Part shown: piece by piece, positions 22,423 to 34,041 of the stretch
Position numbering within the stretch: the stretch's first letter is position 1
Layout: every line of letters begins with the position of its first letter
Assembly: GCA_003254885.1 (NCBI GenBank)
Contig: QANT01002270.1
Span: forward strand, 62,001-126,000
Source of the DNA: Purshia tridentata
Lineage: Eukaryota > Streptophyta > Magnoliopsida > Rosales > Rosaceae
Length of the DNA: 64,000 bases
Direction: 5' to 3'
Notes under the pieces: generated by a model
Database searches by the model: none
What the model was told of the DNA's origin: nothing
What the model saw: only the letters and a program-made list of their open reading frames with translations
Translations under genes and position numbers: made by a program

Positions 22423-22790
22423 CTAATCAAGGAATTTTGGCAGTTAAGATAAGAGGACTTACTTTCTTTCAGAAGTGAATGTGGGTCTGGATTGTTGGTA
22501 CATGTCTTTATCATGATGTATGTCTATTTTTATAATTAACAATGTCCCATACTAGCTGTACCTCTTTTCTGGCACAAGTTTTGACCATTTTTATCAATGT
22601 TTACAAGTATTGATTAGCACTGAAGGAATTAAGTTTTCCCAAAAACAAATTGAAGGAATTAAAGAAATAAAAAATGGAGTGAATAGAGAGAAGAATTGGT
22701 TCAATGTCTTTCACACCAACTCTTTTTTTTGTGTACATTAATTTATACATCAATCCAAATCCAGAAATCCGATTCACTAACTTTACTAAT

Positions 22791-23276
22791 CTACCATTTT
22801 CTCGTATTAACAGCATAACTTCTGCTTCTTGGATACAAATCTGCCTTCACATTCACATTATCTTCCCTAAATGAACAAGCCCTCTCCTCATCAATCCTTC
22901 CCATCTTCAACCCAACACTATAACTCCTAATCCCCATCCCATTCATTGTGGGTTGTTGTCTAACAATTGGTCTTCCCTGTATATCTGAAGCTGCTGCATT
23001 CTCTTTCTCTGCATCAGTCCTCTTCGATGACACCGTTCTGAGAAGCTGCCCCAAGTCCTCATCGTCGCTGGAACTCAAAGAATTGACACTAAAACTCCTG
23101 GGCAATGGGACTTGTGCAGCAGTGTAACCACCAACACCACCACCACCATAACCCACCTTTCCAGCATAATCTTCCAAGCTTCTCATGTAAAAGTTCTTGG
23201 CCTTTGTTAAAGTCCTAATGGGTGTAGAAATAAAGTTCATCAACTTTCTTTGCTTCTTTGCTTTGCTAGTCCTCAT
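22791..23276 (-). CDS. Plant protein of unknown function, 161 aa, basic N-terminus and RSYSV-type motif
   Basis: A single-exon frame runs from an ATG at 23276 to a stop at 22791. I recognise the type (a plant-only family) but no known function. The N-terminus is very basic (MRTSKAKKQRKLMNF), followed by a segment like IRTLTKAKNFYMRSLEDYA, a glycine-rich stretch, a serine-rich SFSVNSLSSSDDEDLG, and near the C-terminus IRSYSVGLKMGRIDEERAC and RSRSYAV. The paired R-S-x-S-V motifs look like kinase or 14-3-3 sites, which is inference. No signal peptide or membrane span is seen. It is the only complete one of three copies in this array; the others are remnants at 14058-14535 and 19630-19845. A TATATAAAG box lies about 115 bp upstream. 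Confidence 0.8.
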   Translation of the reverse strand: MRTSKAKKQRKLMNFISTPIRTLTKAKNFYMRSLEDYAGKVGYGGGGVGGYTAAQVPLPRSFSVNSLSSSDDEDLGQLLRTVSSKRTDAEKENAAASDIQGRPIVRQQPTMNGMGIRSYSVGLKMGRIDEERACSFREDNVNVKADLYPRSRSYAVNTRKW

Positions 23277-23720
23277 GGCCTTGCTACTGCTTAATTAATT
23301 TCTTGAAGACACTACTGATATGGATGTGAAAATTGGAAAACTTTGGTATGTGAGAGCTAATGTTGAAGCATAATTAGTGGTGTCTGTGGGTATATAAAGG
23401 AGTTGGGGATTTGGGTTATGGACTTATTTCTTGGAAGTAGCATTGGAGGCAGTCTAATTGGGATGGCTATCTGAGAGAAGAAAAATCATTAATAGTGGCG
23501 TGTGGACTATATATATCAAATTCAAATAGGACATGTGAAGGCTATAAATATATGTAAATTAATAGGACATGAAGTAATATAATTAATAGAGTGGACCAAA
23601 ATAAAAACAATGTCACAATAACGTATTATGGTGAGATGAACGTGGCCAAAGGAGTCGCTGACCCTTTTGTGGTGAGCTCCGAATTTGAGCGGGGCATAGT
23701 GTCATATATACAACTCTGAA
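23277..23720 (-). promoter_or_regulatory. Promoter region of the small gene, conserved in the 14058-14535 remnant
   Basis: About 440 bp upstream of the ATG align with the remnant beside the copia element. Both contain a TATATAAAG box about 115-140 bp before the ATG, and conserved blocks GTGGCGTGTGGACTATAT and AGGACATGTGAAG. The matches extend beyond a likely transcript start, so regulatory sequence was duplicated with the gene. Which blocks bind factors is not known. Confidence 0.6.
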
Positions 23721-24254
23721 AGTTGCTAATATTTTGTTATTGGCTTTTTTCACATATACCATTTAAATTACATGGGATGTGCTTCCGTAAACAGGACTTG
23801 TGAGTGTGGTACAAGTCTTCATGATATATGTCTCTTTGTATCTGAAAGATGTTTCATAATGTTGTGACAATTTTTTACCTTTGTTAACTTATCATCATTT
23901 CTTGTTCTCTTTACTTACCAAAACTGACTCAGAACAAGTTATAAAAATGATTTATTAATCGAGTTTGCCTTAAGTGCATATATCAACGTGCTATTGCGCC
24001 CCACAATTTGGAGAGGTCTCAAATTTGGAACTCCCCTCTTCTGGATAATAAAACAGAATGTTATATTGTTATGTGTAGCCTTGACTGTATGAGATTACTA
24101 TTTAACAACAATATGTGAATTGAAGTTACAATCATTAAGAAATGGTGAGTTAAAGTAATAAAACCAGAATTACAACCGCATTAGTAATTGTTAAGTATGT
24201 GGTAAAGCAAAGTAAAATGGGAGAAGTAAATGGATAATTCCCTTTTACTGCTCA

Positions 24255-24440
24255 AGATGTGGTATCTCTGGTTTTGCAGTGAATCTTGGTAGGGATGAGG
24301 TTCTTGCTGCAGAATTATGGGGTCTTTATCATGGGATCTCTTTAGCTTAGTAGCTGGGATTTAGTCACATTCTTGTGAAGATGGGCTCTAATTGCGCTGT
24401 TGAATTATGGGGTCGTATGGTGATCAGTTAGTTAATTCCT
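24255..24440 (+). mobile_element. LINE-type RNase H fragment
   Basis: In one frame the stretch reads SGFAVNLGRDEVLAAELWGL followed by YHGISLA, two stops, then LGFSHILVKMGSNCAVELWG. This is the RVT_3 RNase H fold seen at the C-terminus of plant non-LTR elements (a helix with AEL.AL..GL.LA, then strand and helix with VE.DS..AV). No reverse transcriptase remains nearby. It could also derive from a host RNase H-like gene, but the stops and isolation favour a dead LINE tail. Confidence 0.68.
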
Positions 24441-24693
24441 TTTGGTTTTGTCAATAAATTTTAGAGTAGACCAACTATGAATATAAAATTCATGTAAGAA
24501 AACTTCTGAAATTCTGAATGACAATGAACTTTTAGGAATTGGAGTACAAATTTTTTGAGTAACATGTCATAAAAAAGCAACAATGAAAATCACTGCGCTA
24601 GGTTGATTGGTGATCAAGTTTAGTGTGTGTCAAGTCTTCAAAAATTGAACAATCCGGGACTGAATTCTATACATACAGTTGGAGATTACCAAC

Positions 24694-25455
24694 TCATAAG
24701 TTGGCGATGTTATAAGACATTGGGTATCGGCACAAGAGACATGAGTCATGAGGGGTCTCTAGCCACTTAACATTAATACAATCTTGATGATAAAAATGCA
24801 AGCAAGGCAAGCAGAGAAGAACTTGCTCACCAATATTACCATCAGATTCAGAGCCCTCCATACAAATAACACACGACTGATCTCCCTGCTCGGCTTCCAG
24901 ACCATCATTATCAACTCTCATTCTCTCCAAACCCTCAACAGCCGATGTAGTTGCCGGAACAAACTCACCCTCATACGTTTCCATGGATTCCCTCGTAGTC
25001 TTAACCAAATCAATAACTTGATCAATATCAAAAATGTGATTACCAAACTCCAAAGTGGTCACGTCTACTAGGGCAACAAGAATAGGCACATTTAGGGCTG
25101 CATATTCAGTCACCTTCTCATATAATCGCCCCAAAATCACTGGGCACACATGTTCTGGGACATGCAACAATTTAGAAAGAACATTATCCATTAACGTTGC
25201 GCAGGTGGTCGTATTCGATAGAAGGCAGCGAGGGACAAGAAAAGCTTCTTCAGTTACAAGTTGTTCAAAAACTGTTTCTGCGACATCATCATCGTCATCT
25301 TCGGCGAGCTGAAACGTGTGTTGGATTCGGTTGAAGAGCTTAAAATTGATCGGAACGGCGTCGCATTGAAGCTGGGATTGGTCGACGTTGATGAAGGGTA
25401 AGGTTGCTGGAAACACACCTACACGATAGGTTACTCTATAGGGTATGGATGACAT
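24694..25455 (-). CDS. RING-H2 finger E3 ubiquitin ligase, 253 aa
   Basis: I choose the ATG at 25455 (MSSIPYRVTYRVGVF); an in-frame upstream ATG at 25515 adds only 20 hydrophobic residues close to the likely transcript start. The protein has no transmembrane span. A C-terminal RING-H2 domain occupies about residues 195-242: CVIC as ligands 1-2, then C-L-H (LPCLHF), H and C (YHQDC), and the last pair in SCLLC, followed by RYPM. The C-C-C-H-H-C-C-C order matches RING-H2 E3s that recruit E2 enzymes. The linker before it is acidic. The N-terminal 190 residues match no domain I can name; a run DDDDDVAE is notable. The single exon is common for this class. Confidence 0.85.
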   Translation of the reverse strand: MSSIPYRVTYRVGVFPATLPFINVDQSQLQCDAVPINFKLFNRIQHTFQLAEDDDDDVAETVFEQLVTEEAFLVPRCLLSNTTTCATLMDNVLSKLLHVPEHVCPVILGRLYEKVTEYAALNVPILVALVDVTTLEFGNHIFDIDQVIDLVKTTRESMETYEGEFVPATTSAVEGLERMRVDNDGLEAEQGDQSCVICMEGSESDGNIGEQVLLCLPCLHFYHQDCINVKWLETPHDSCLLCRYPMSYNIANL

Positions 25456-28263
25456 GATCAAGTGATAACAAGCCAATGGGATGTGTATGTATTTATAATA
25501 TAGGATAGACCACATATATATCCTAAACCGAGTAGGACTATGTACTTTAATTAATTAATTAATTTATCAAGATTTCTTTTTCTTTTTATTGTTAATTCTC
25601 TCCTTTTCCTTTTTAAAATAGGAATGACATTTAAGATATATATATAAGGAATTTTCCGTAGCTCTGCTATGATTAAATCAAGTTATTTAAAATAACAATG
25701 ATATTAGGATTTGATATTAGACTAGTAGCTCTGCTATGATTCTTTTCTTAATCTTGTTCATGTTCTTTGTTATTCAATTCTAAATTCAATAAGTCCAGTG
25801 TGTTCATTTAGACTGTGACTTTGTACCAAATTTTTACTTTCACAACCAGTAGTCAAATTTCATGTAGTCACATACAAAAGAAGCAGTTTGACATTCTGTT
25901 TTTACTACCAAAAATTAATGCAAGCCTCAATACTCACACAATCTGTTTTTACTAACCCCAAATACACCCCTAAGTTTCTCACAACTATAAAAGTACCCCA
26001 TAAACTATTTTGCTTCAAAATTTATGTTTTACCTCAATAATATTAAAAGAAAAAACTTAAAAAATAAAAAAGCCCATTATACCACCCCACCCAGCTCCAG
26101 CTCACCCTTCCCTTCTCTCTCTGCACAATTGCACTAGAAGTTAGTAAAACTATTAGGAAAAGTACAAGGTATACATGTTAGGATTGCTCAAAATTTGTCT
26201 TTTAATTGAAAAACTTCATACATGTTAGTATAGAAGTGGACCGAAATTTAAATAAATGAGGTATTAGAACCACATTATTTCATCTGATGAATAAAATTTA
26301 ATAAATAAATTGAGTGCACATGACATTTATCTATTTATCTAATTAAGATTTTGAAGATTTCCCACGACTTCGGCGTGAAAATAACTGAGCATAAGTGATT
26401 ACATTATTGCATCAATTTAATGATACATGTGTAATTGAATTCTGTGGGCTCATCGCTCATAAGTCGGTCTAATAATTAAAACAAGTGACTTCTTGGCCAT
26501 GGAAATGACCGAAAAGTCTGCTCTTTAACTCTTTTATAATGATAAACCTAATCAAGACTGGGAAAGGTAGCATCTGTGGCCTCTTTTGAATAATATTAAT
26601 GGAACAATATATTGACTTGTTGTGAAGCTGAAAAGGTTTGAAATGCCATTATGGGTTCAGTGTATATTCATTGACGGATCGTTCAAAGCATATTTGTGAG
26701 CTTTTCTCGATTGGAAGAAAGGGCGGGTGCCAGAGCAGATCCCTTGTAAGTTTTTTAGTACCCGTTTAGTATTAGACATGATCTTAATTATTGAACAATA
26801 AGTAGAAATAAATAGATTAGATAAAAAAATCATAGTTTAATAGTTAAGATTTTTGCCTGATATCAAACAAGTATCGGTGAGTGCCATACTGCCATATTCA
26901 TGGTCAGGACATTATTGCCAATCAATTTTCTAGTGAAGTGCACTTCTCACCTTGGATCTGTTTGTTTGTTTGCTTTGTTATTGGTTTTTTTTTTTTTTTA
27001 TCATAGATCCACTCAATCCGGCTATAGAATTGTTTTATATTTATTTTATAAACAAGTATTATAAAATGGATTGTGTTTAACGTGGTGGGTGGTGGGTGTT
27101 AGGTAATATGTCTCTTCTTTTTTTTTTTCTTCGTTTTTTTCAGTTAGGCAAGAGAGATGAATTTATTACATCAAGTCTCCAATGCAGGATAAAAAATGTT
27201 GAATTAATGTGAAGAGAAATGTTATAAAAACCACGTTTGTTATTACATATATACCATCACTTTAATAGATTATAGAGATGAGACTCACCAATAAAAGTGT
27301 ATCATAATTCTATTAATTTATACCCATGTTGGAACTATATGGAGAAAAACTTTAGTGCAATAAGAAAAAGTATGAGTTGGTATTCCCATCCAATAACATT
27401 TGTAGTTTTTAAGCCTTATCACATAAAATTTTTTCTAATTTCAATAAAGGTTGTGTCTCTTGGAATGCCAGGTCATTATTTATCTATATTATAGGAAAGT
27501 TTCTAAAGATTAAAGCTCTTAAAAATCTTAAAACATTCACCTATCATAATTAATCTTGACTTATTTTTTCACATTCTTTCCTCACTTAAGTTAGCTCCAA
27601 AGCCTTAATTTGTTTCCTTGTGTTTTTGATAACTAGATTAACCGCTAAACTCACCTCATCTTTCATCGCTGAGCTAAAGCTCAGCAGGTACCAAATGATA
27701 TTATATACTTCCACAAAACATTATATATGCATCATTTATGTCACACTCAGTCAATGACTTCCTTCTCAGATGTAAAAGATAAACTATGCAAAGAAATTTT
27801 CTAAAAAAAGGTCTTTCAAATAAATGTTTGTACAACAATCATGCCCAAAAAAGGCTAATATGGACAATCAAATGCTACTGAAACAACAGTAAATTACACC
27901 ATTTATAATCAATCATTCCAAATTGGTCAATCATCAAATATTCATCTTCCCCCATTTACTCCATACAACAAAAACAAAAACACAAACATTCCTACAAACC
28001 TTTAAAAAAAAACCCATAAACTTCAAAAAATGTTCTTGCTTTGAAGGCAATTCAATCCGAAACGGTTCCAAAGCTTGACCCAAAACAAACACAGAATCGG
28101 CAGCCAAACAAAGACAACAAGAAACAGAGAAACAGAGAAACAGAGACCGACCCATTTCATCAATCAACCTACCTAGCAAAGCTGTCTATCATCATGAGAG
28201 CCTAAGCCATTTATCACATGCTGGTAGATATACAGAAATGTGTATATATATGTATTGTATTCA
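25456..28263. other. Intergenic region without recognisable genes
   Basis: About 2.8 kb of AT-rich DNA. I see no exon, RNA gene or complete element. T-rich tracts occur near 26990 and 27118. The last ~300 bp before 28264 are the 3' flank of the small gene that follows. Confidence 0.5.
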
Positions 28264-28467
28264 TTAAGAAATGGAACGCTTGCCAGGACGATCGGCGACC
28301 TTGAGGGTCTTGTCGATGAGCTTGCGAGCCTTTTTGCTTCGGATCTCAACTCTGACGCTGGAGCTCTTGTCCATCTTTATGTACGGCTTCTTCGACTTCT
28401 TCTTACTCAAAGCTCGTACCTTCGATTTGATCGACTCCACCAGGTTCTCCAACGTCTGGTTCGTCAT
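28264..28467 (-). CDS. Small conserved basic protein, 67 aa, function unknown
   Basis: One exon runs from an ATG at 28467 to a stop at 28264. The protein starts MTNQTLENLVESIKSKVRAL and continues with a lysine-rich KKKSKKPYIKMDKSSSVRV, RSKKARKLIDKTLK, and ends ADRPGKRSIS. The even spread of charged residues, lack of low-complexity drift and clean start and stop make it a real gene. I believe close homologues exist across flowering plants, but I know no function. About a third of residues are Lys or Arg, so it may bind nucleic acid; this is inference. It has no signal peptide. A TATATATATATA run lies about 55 bp upstream, followed by GA-rich leader-like sequence. Confidence 0.8.
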   Translation of the reverse strand: MTNQTLENLVESIKSKVRALSKKKSKKPYIKMDKSSSVRVEIRSKKARKLIDKTLKVADRPGKRSIS

Positions 28468-31400
28468 CTTAATTAATTAATCAATAACTTAATTAATTAA
28501 TTAGACTCTATAATATGTATATATATATATATATTTGAATTAAGTGAGAAAGCTAAAGAGATCTGAGAGAGAACGAAGAAGAAGAAGAAGGTTGACAGTG
28601 GATGCGTTTTGTGCTATATTGGTGTATGCACAGCCTGTGCAGGCACCACTGGGTTGGTTTATATTGAAGTAATTGGTTTGGCCAAAAAAAGAAGAAGTAA
28701 TTGGTAGGTGCTTGAGAAATGGTCTTCGTTTTGGAGATAATTACTGGCTTGCCATTCGCTTTTTGTTGACTTTCAATTTAAAGGCGTACTCCTTTTTGGA
28801 ATTTATAAGCCTAACATTTTTTGTAAGCATGTTAGATCATGCCTTTTGTAAATCTTGAATGAAATAAAAATGGTTTTTTTTTCCTCAAACTATAAAATAA
28901 ATTAATTAATTAATAACTAATGGGTTTAACGTCTACTAATCATATGATATGCAGGTTAGCTTAAGAATTTAATCAACTGTGAGAATATGAAGGAGTAGTT
29001 TAGTGCAAGTATCAAACGGTCAAATCACGTTATTGTGCCAAATTGATAGGTCTAATAGTCAAACATGTAATAATTTTGAGTTTTCAGTTATAAATTAATG
29101 CATAACGTGTATTGAAATTGAAAAGCTTATTTTTAAAGAGATAGCTAGATAACCATAGATTATATACGGTAATCAGTTGTACGTGAATATGATATGTCAA
29201 ACAAGCATTAATGAGTAATAAGTTATGATATTTACTTACCAAACAAAAGTTCTAATGTTTAATTCATTATTGAAAAGAAAAAAATTATGGTATATATATT
29301 CTTTAAGTAATATAGAAATACTAAATTTATTCATTAAATAATGTGATAATATTTTATTTATTAAATATGAATTCACTTTGAGCTTCACTTGTCACATTAT
29401 TAGTGAATAAGTGCTAAAATTTTGTGATTGCATTATTGTTATTGGTGCATAAATTTGGTGAATTTTTTGTAACTTTTTTGAAATGAGACTTAACTAGGAC
29501 CTCTTTCAACAAAGTAAAGAGATACACCGCTAAACTAATGACTAGTTTATTAAGGAAAATTTAAATTTAGAACATTTTCTAACAGAGTAAAACTTTTACT
29601 GAATATGATTTTTTCTTATGCAAACATATGCTTTAATCATGCATAATGAAAGTTACAAATTTCATCATTGGTGTGCAGTGTACACTTAATGTGGGTATAC
29701 TTTAGTCTTACAAGAAAATGTGGGCAGTTAGTATTTCAGTGTGCGAAATGTACTAGTCTTCTTCAGACCAAAAATACTAGTCTTTTTTTTTCTGGTCAAA
29801 CGAAATATAGTAGTCTAGGACTCTAAACTCTACACTTAATGTGGAACGCTTTTTATGGAACTAATTGGTTGGTGCATAAAGTCGTTGAAGCAAAAAGCCA
29901 AAACTTTCTTAATTTACCACTTATGAGTTAATCAGAGTTAACTTAGTTAATCGAGGACAAAAACTCTTCCCGACATACTTGGTTTTGAACCCTTCTCCTA
30001 ATAACAGCTACATAATATAATCAATCTAACATATAAGAATATTATTAGATAGTATATTTTTATTAATAATGTATAATATTAATAACATTCACCCATATTA
30101 TGACACAGTAAATCGATTATATCACATGACGATATATTGATTATACAGAATAATTTATCAAAAAGAAGGTACCATCTACAGTTTCTATAATTTTTTATTT
30201 ATTATTACGAGCTACCATATAGGCATATATAGACTATAGTTGGATAGGATCATATCTAGCATATATATTTATTTCCATTGAAGCCTTATTCCGGACATTT
30301 ATTTCATTACTTTTTTTTTTCTTATCAATCTATGAACAAGTTGTCTATGAAAAATTTGATGTGTTGAATACAAACAATGCTTATATTTTGATTGGAATAT
30401 GTGACATGACATGAAAGACGTAGACTCTAACCATAGACAAAGTCTCAATGAGTGCCATGAAAGTCAAGTAATCCTTAATATTAATCAGAATCGAAATAGG
30501 AATTGTTAATAACATATGAATCAACCTGCACGGCATCTCTTCCTAATGAGAAAGGCTTTTAGAATTTGGATCCATTTCTACCAACCACTGGGCTGTCTTC
30601 ATTTGTATATCTCAACTTCTGAAGTCGACATTTTGAATTCCCATGCACAAACAACAAGCCAAAAGCATGAGACACTTAGACAAAATTTTTGACATGGAGG
30701 ACCCATTTTTTTCTCATTCATACAATGTGGAGCTTTGAATTGCAAATGACAATGGAAAACAGAAAAGAAAAAATGCCCTGACTTTCATCATTATTTTACA
30801 CGAATCATACAAATAGTCAAAGCCGTCGAAATCAGTAGAGATTGTCGATATCGTTAACTAGTCAATCAAATAATAAACATATCTATAAACAAAATAAGAG
30901 CAATGTTATTCACACACTCCTCTGTTAGGCTATAACACTCATTTTGTTAGTACTTTAAAATAAATAAGATATTAGTTTTAGAACACTTGCATAAAATTAT
31001 AGTCACGTTAAATTTTTAATTTAGTTTAGCTGCATGATTCACGTGGAAGGAATTGCACCACGTAAGGGCCAGATCAGATGCTTCCTGACAAGCCAGCAAA
31101 AGTTAATTTTGTATATATTGCTGACTGTGAGTGTGAAAGTGAGTCCGAGTCCCTAATTTAGATACACAAGTGTGAAAATCGTGGGTGCCAATTAATGTGA
31201 GTGTGAGTACCTAATTTAGACACCTGCGAGTTTCAACACTTCCGACAGAACCCACCAATTAACTCTTAAAAACTGTTTGAACTGCTGTATGAAATCCCTA
31301 TGCTGCTGCCAAGAGTCGCACGCTCAATTTAAAGCTCAAAATACTAAAAACTAAGTTTATGTAAGAGTTAGGTTAGGTTTAAACCCTAGCCATGCCAATC

Positions 31401-31870
31401 CGGTTAGAAGAAGGCTGGAAATGTATGACAGATCGGTGTAATTACTAATTATTGTCCACTACTAACAGTACTCCACTTCTTTAAAAAAAAAAAAAAGAAG
31501 AAGAAGAAGAAGAAGTACTAACTATTGTCAAAGTTTGCCCCAGACTCTAGTAAGAATGGCAATCTCCTAAGAGCGGTAGATGCAACAAAATAAGAATTCA
31601 TCAATGTCGTTCAGAAAATGCATTTTTCTCCGCATAACAAAAATGTGCACAAATATCTCATAATCTGCATTAGAGATTATGCTTTAGAAATTGGCTAAAG
31701 GTACTGTGCTCAAATCCCTTCTTAAAATTAACCTTCACATGGTTAACACCAAGAACATTGGTGAAACAAAAGTCACCTAAAATTGGCCCAACGTAAGTGT
31801 TACAATAAAACTTAATGTAGTTCAGCATTATCCAAGAGATGGATAAAGTAATCTTTCCTTGAGAAAGTGA
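28468..31870. other. Long AT-rich intergenic region
   Basis: About 3.4 kb with no supported gene. It holds a GAA-type microsatellite at about 31494-31515 and inverted TTAATTAATTAA words at 28470-28502. Nothing else is recognisable, on either strand. Confidence 0.5.
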
Positions 31871-33804
31871 TCAAGAATCACATATTCCTTGAGAATCAGA
31901 CCATAACATGAGAGTTGCCAAAAGAGCCACTGTTGCAGTTTCAACCCGTAGTCGATGTGGGCCAAGACCAACAGAGATAGCACCTGCTTCCGTCAATTCA
32001 TATACCTCTTTCTCAGTGAAGTCTGAAGCAAGAACACACCAAACTAAATCCACCAAAATAAATTTTCCTATATAATAATCTCAGAATTGAAACCTGAAAT
32101 TTAAATCTTATATGGTATATTAAAAAGTGTATAAGAGAAGAGATACCGTGAATGACAAGCATCAAAGATACAGGAAATCAATGCACACAACACAAACAAT
32201 TGCACACACACCAGTACACCAGTAACATTTATGCTTTGAATAACTATAAGCGCCTCTTCCATATTTAGTCCGACAAAACCTTAACCAAACAAAGAAATAT
32301 TAATCTAACATGGGACACATTCTAAACTCCTCTAAGAAAGATTGGTTGGAAAAGATGGAAAGGAGTATAGATTTATACACTAAATGACCACAAAATGACA
32401 TAAAAGACCAACTATTTCATGAACTGAAGAGCTGCCAGTTCCTAATTTGCATTTATGGGGCTGGGTATGCAACACAAGTAATGAAAAGAAAAATAACTAT
32501 GTGAAGTCTACTTACCACCTTCTGGCCCAACCACAACCAGCCCACTGGACTCCCTTCCGGATGAAGTTAATGCACTAACAAGAGGAGTAGCTTCTGAAAC
32601 CGCCAAAAAAGATAACTTTGACTGTGCAACCTACGTAATTTTCATTAACGAAGATATCAAAGAGCAGATTATTAAATGGAACTACAACCATCTGTAAATT
32701 ACAAGAATGAGAAACTGCTTGCTACTGAGGTATGCTATACAAGACCAAAACACATGTCTAAGTTCACTTATGTAGTTGATAAACCAGAACCAAGATAGTT
32801 GTGCAACGTTTAAAATATAAATAACAAAGTGGGGAAGAAAGAACTCACATGAGGTAAAAGATCATCAACTTTCATAGGAGGATTCGAAACCATTTCATGC
32901 AGCCGTTGACCTGTGACAGAAGTAGCCATGGGTTAAAACTGAGATGAAAAAGGAGTGAGAGAAGAATAAATTCAAACATCCCATTGCTATAGGGAGCTTA
33001 ATCTGAATAGCTTTCAAGTTATTGAATCTTTTACATTGTTTAGCTGCTGCCATAATGACACGCTGCAACCTGTCCAGCCGATTTTCTGAGACAGTAGGAG
33101 ATCGTTCTGTCAGCAGAGGGGTTACACTACTAGCTCCCAGTTCCTAGGACAACAAAGACAAAAGCAATAATATAAGCATCAATGGCAGTTAAGCACATCC
33201 CGTATAGCATAATCATAAACAATGAAATATACCGTGCATTTCTCAACAAGCCAGTCAGCTCGACCCCCCTTTAAAGTACCTACACAGGGGCAAGGCAGCA
33301 TTTTAACATGCGACAAGATAACTACTTTTACCAAAAGCTGGATTCGGAAAATGATGAAAACTCACCAAAAGCTGCAAATACATGCCATTGTGTGCTCTGT
33401 GGAAGAACTAACTTTGGGTCTTCCAATGCCACAAAATCAAGTCCAGAGCGGTCGACCCTTTGTATTAAACCTTGTATCAAACCTCCTTTCCCATTGAAAA
33501 GCTCTACCCTTGCATGCATTATGTGAAAACCAGTTAAAATTTGAAATGCACAAGTGTAATACAACAGATTCTAAACAAAATTGAAGCTGCTTCTATGATT
33601 CCGCTTTCACAATCATCAATTGGGTCCAAATTCAACGCAACACGTATTGAAATTGAAGAAGTTGACTGGGAGTAAGGAGTTACCTATCGTTGGCGCGCAA
33701 TCTTAGAACTTTGGTCATGTGCCAGAACTCATCGCCTTGTACGCGAACAATGCCACCCTGTATTACCATTAAAGAAGAAACAATGAGCTTAAATTTACTG
33801 TGTG

Positions 33805-33839
<35 letters not shown>

Positions 33840-34041
33840 GAGAGAGAGAGAGAGAGAATGCCTTGGAAGCAGGGAGAAGCTCGGAGAAGAAGCGAGGTAG
33901 CCCACCACGGGACTGGTTGGTGTAATCTGAAGAAGAAGAAGAAGAGAATGCTTGAAGGCTCAAGGTTCTTCTGAGTGACCAAGGATTGAAGTTGATCAAG
34001 AACCTTGCAAAACGAGGTCGTACTGGGGCTAGGGTTTGCAT
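31871..34041 (-). CDS. Ribosomal RNA small subunit methyltransferase E (RsmE), organelle-type, 293 aa
   Basis: Eight exons: 34041-33862, 33757-33684, 33508-33366, 33279-33233, 33143-33035, 32910-32849, 32630-32516 and 32022-31871; they sum to 294 codons including the stop. RsmE methylates N3 of U1498 (E. coli numbering) in 16S rRNA. The N-terminus (MQTLAPVRPRFARFL, Arg/Ser-rich, few acids) looks like an organelle transit peptide. Then come the PUA-like part (GGIVRVQGDEFWHMTKVLRL, VELFNGKGGL) and the SPOUT knot with GRADWLVEKCTELGASSVTP, GPEGDFTEKE and LGPHRLRVETATVALLATL, the AdoMet-binding loops. Intron 1 is odd: the family boundary falls at ASK|GG, where the donor is GC (AAG|GCATTC). The first good GT donor (33798) lies 63 nt on, behind a CT microsatellite, and is also in frame, adding 21 residues. 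Confidence 0.92.
33809..33858. repeat. GA/CT microsatellite at the RsmE exon 1/intron 1 boundary
   Basis: An almost pure AG repeat with one interruption (AGTGAG near 33836). On the gene strand it is a CT run directly after the GC donor. If translated it encodes alternating Ser-Leu. Confidence 0.95.

Noticed and set aside
28240-28480. Plus-strand frames opposite the 67-residue gene
   Set aside because: Antisense shadows; the minus-strand frame has the clean start, stop and composition of a real protein.
28470-28502. TTAATTAATTAA palindromes as a regulatory hairpin
   Set aside because: Simple AT-rich repeats are common throughout this window and nothing links these to a function.
29920-30010. 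Possible second tRNA-derived SINE on the minus strand
   Set aside because: Weak box A and box B resemblances, but no A-run or target-site duplication could be placed.
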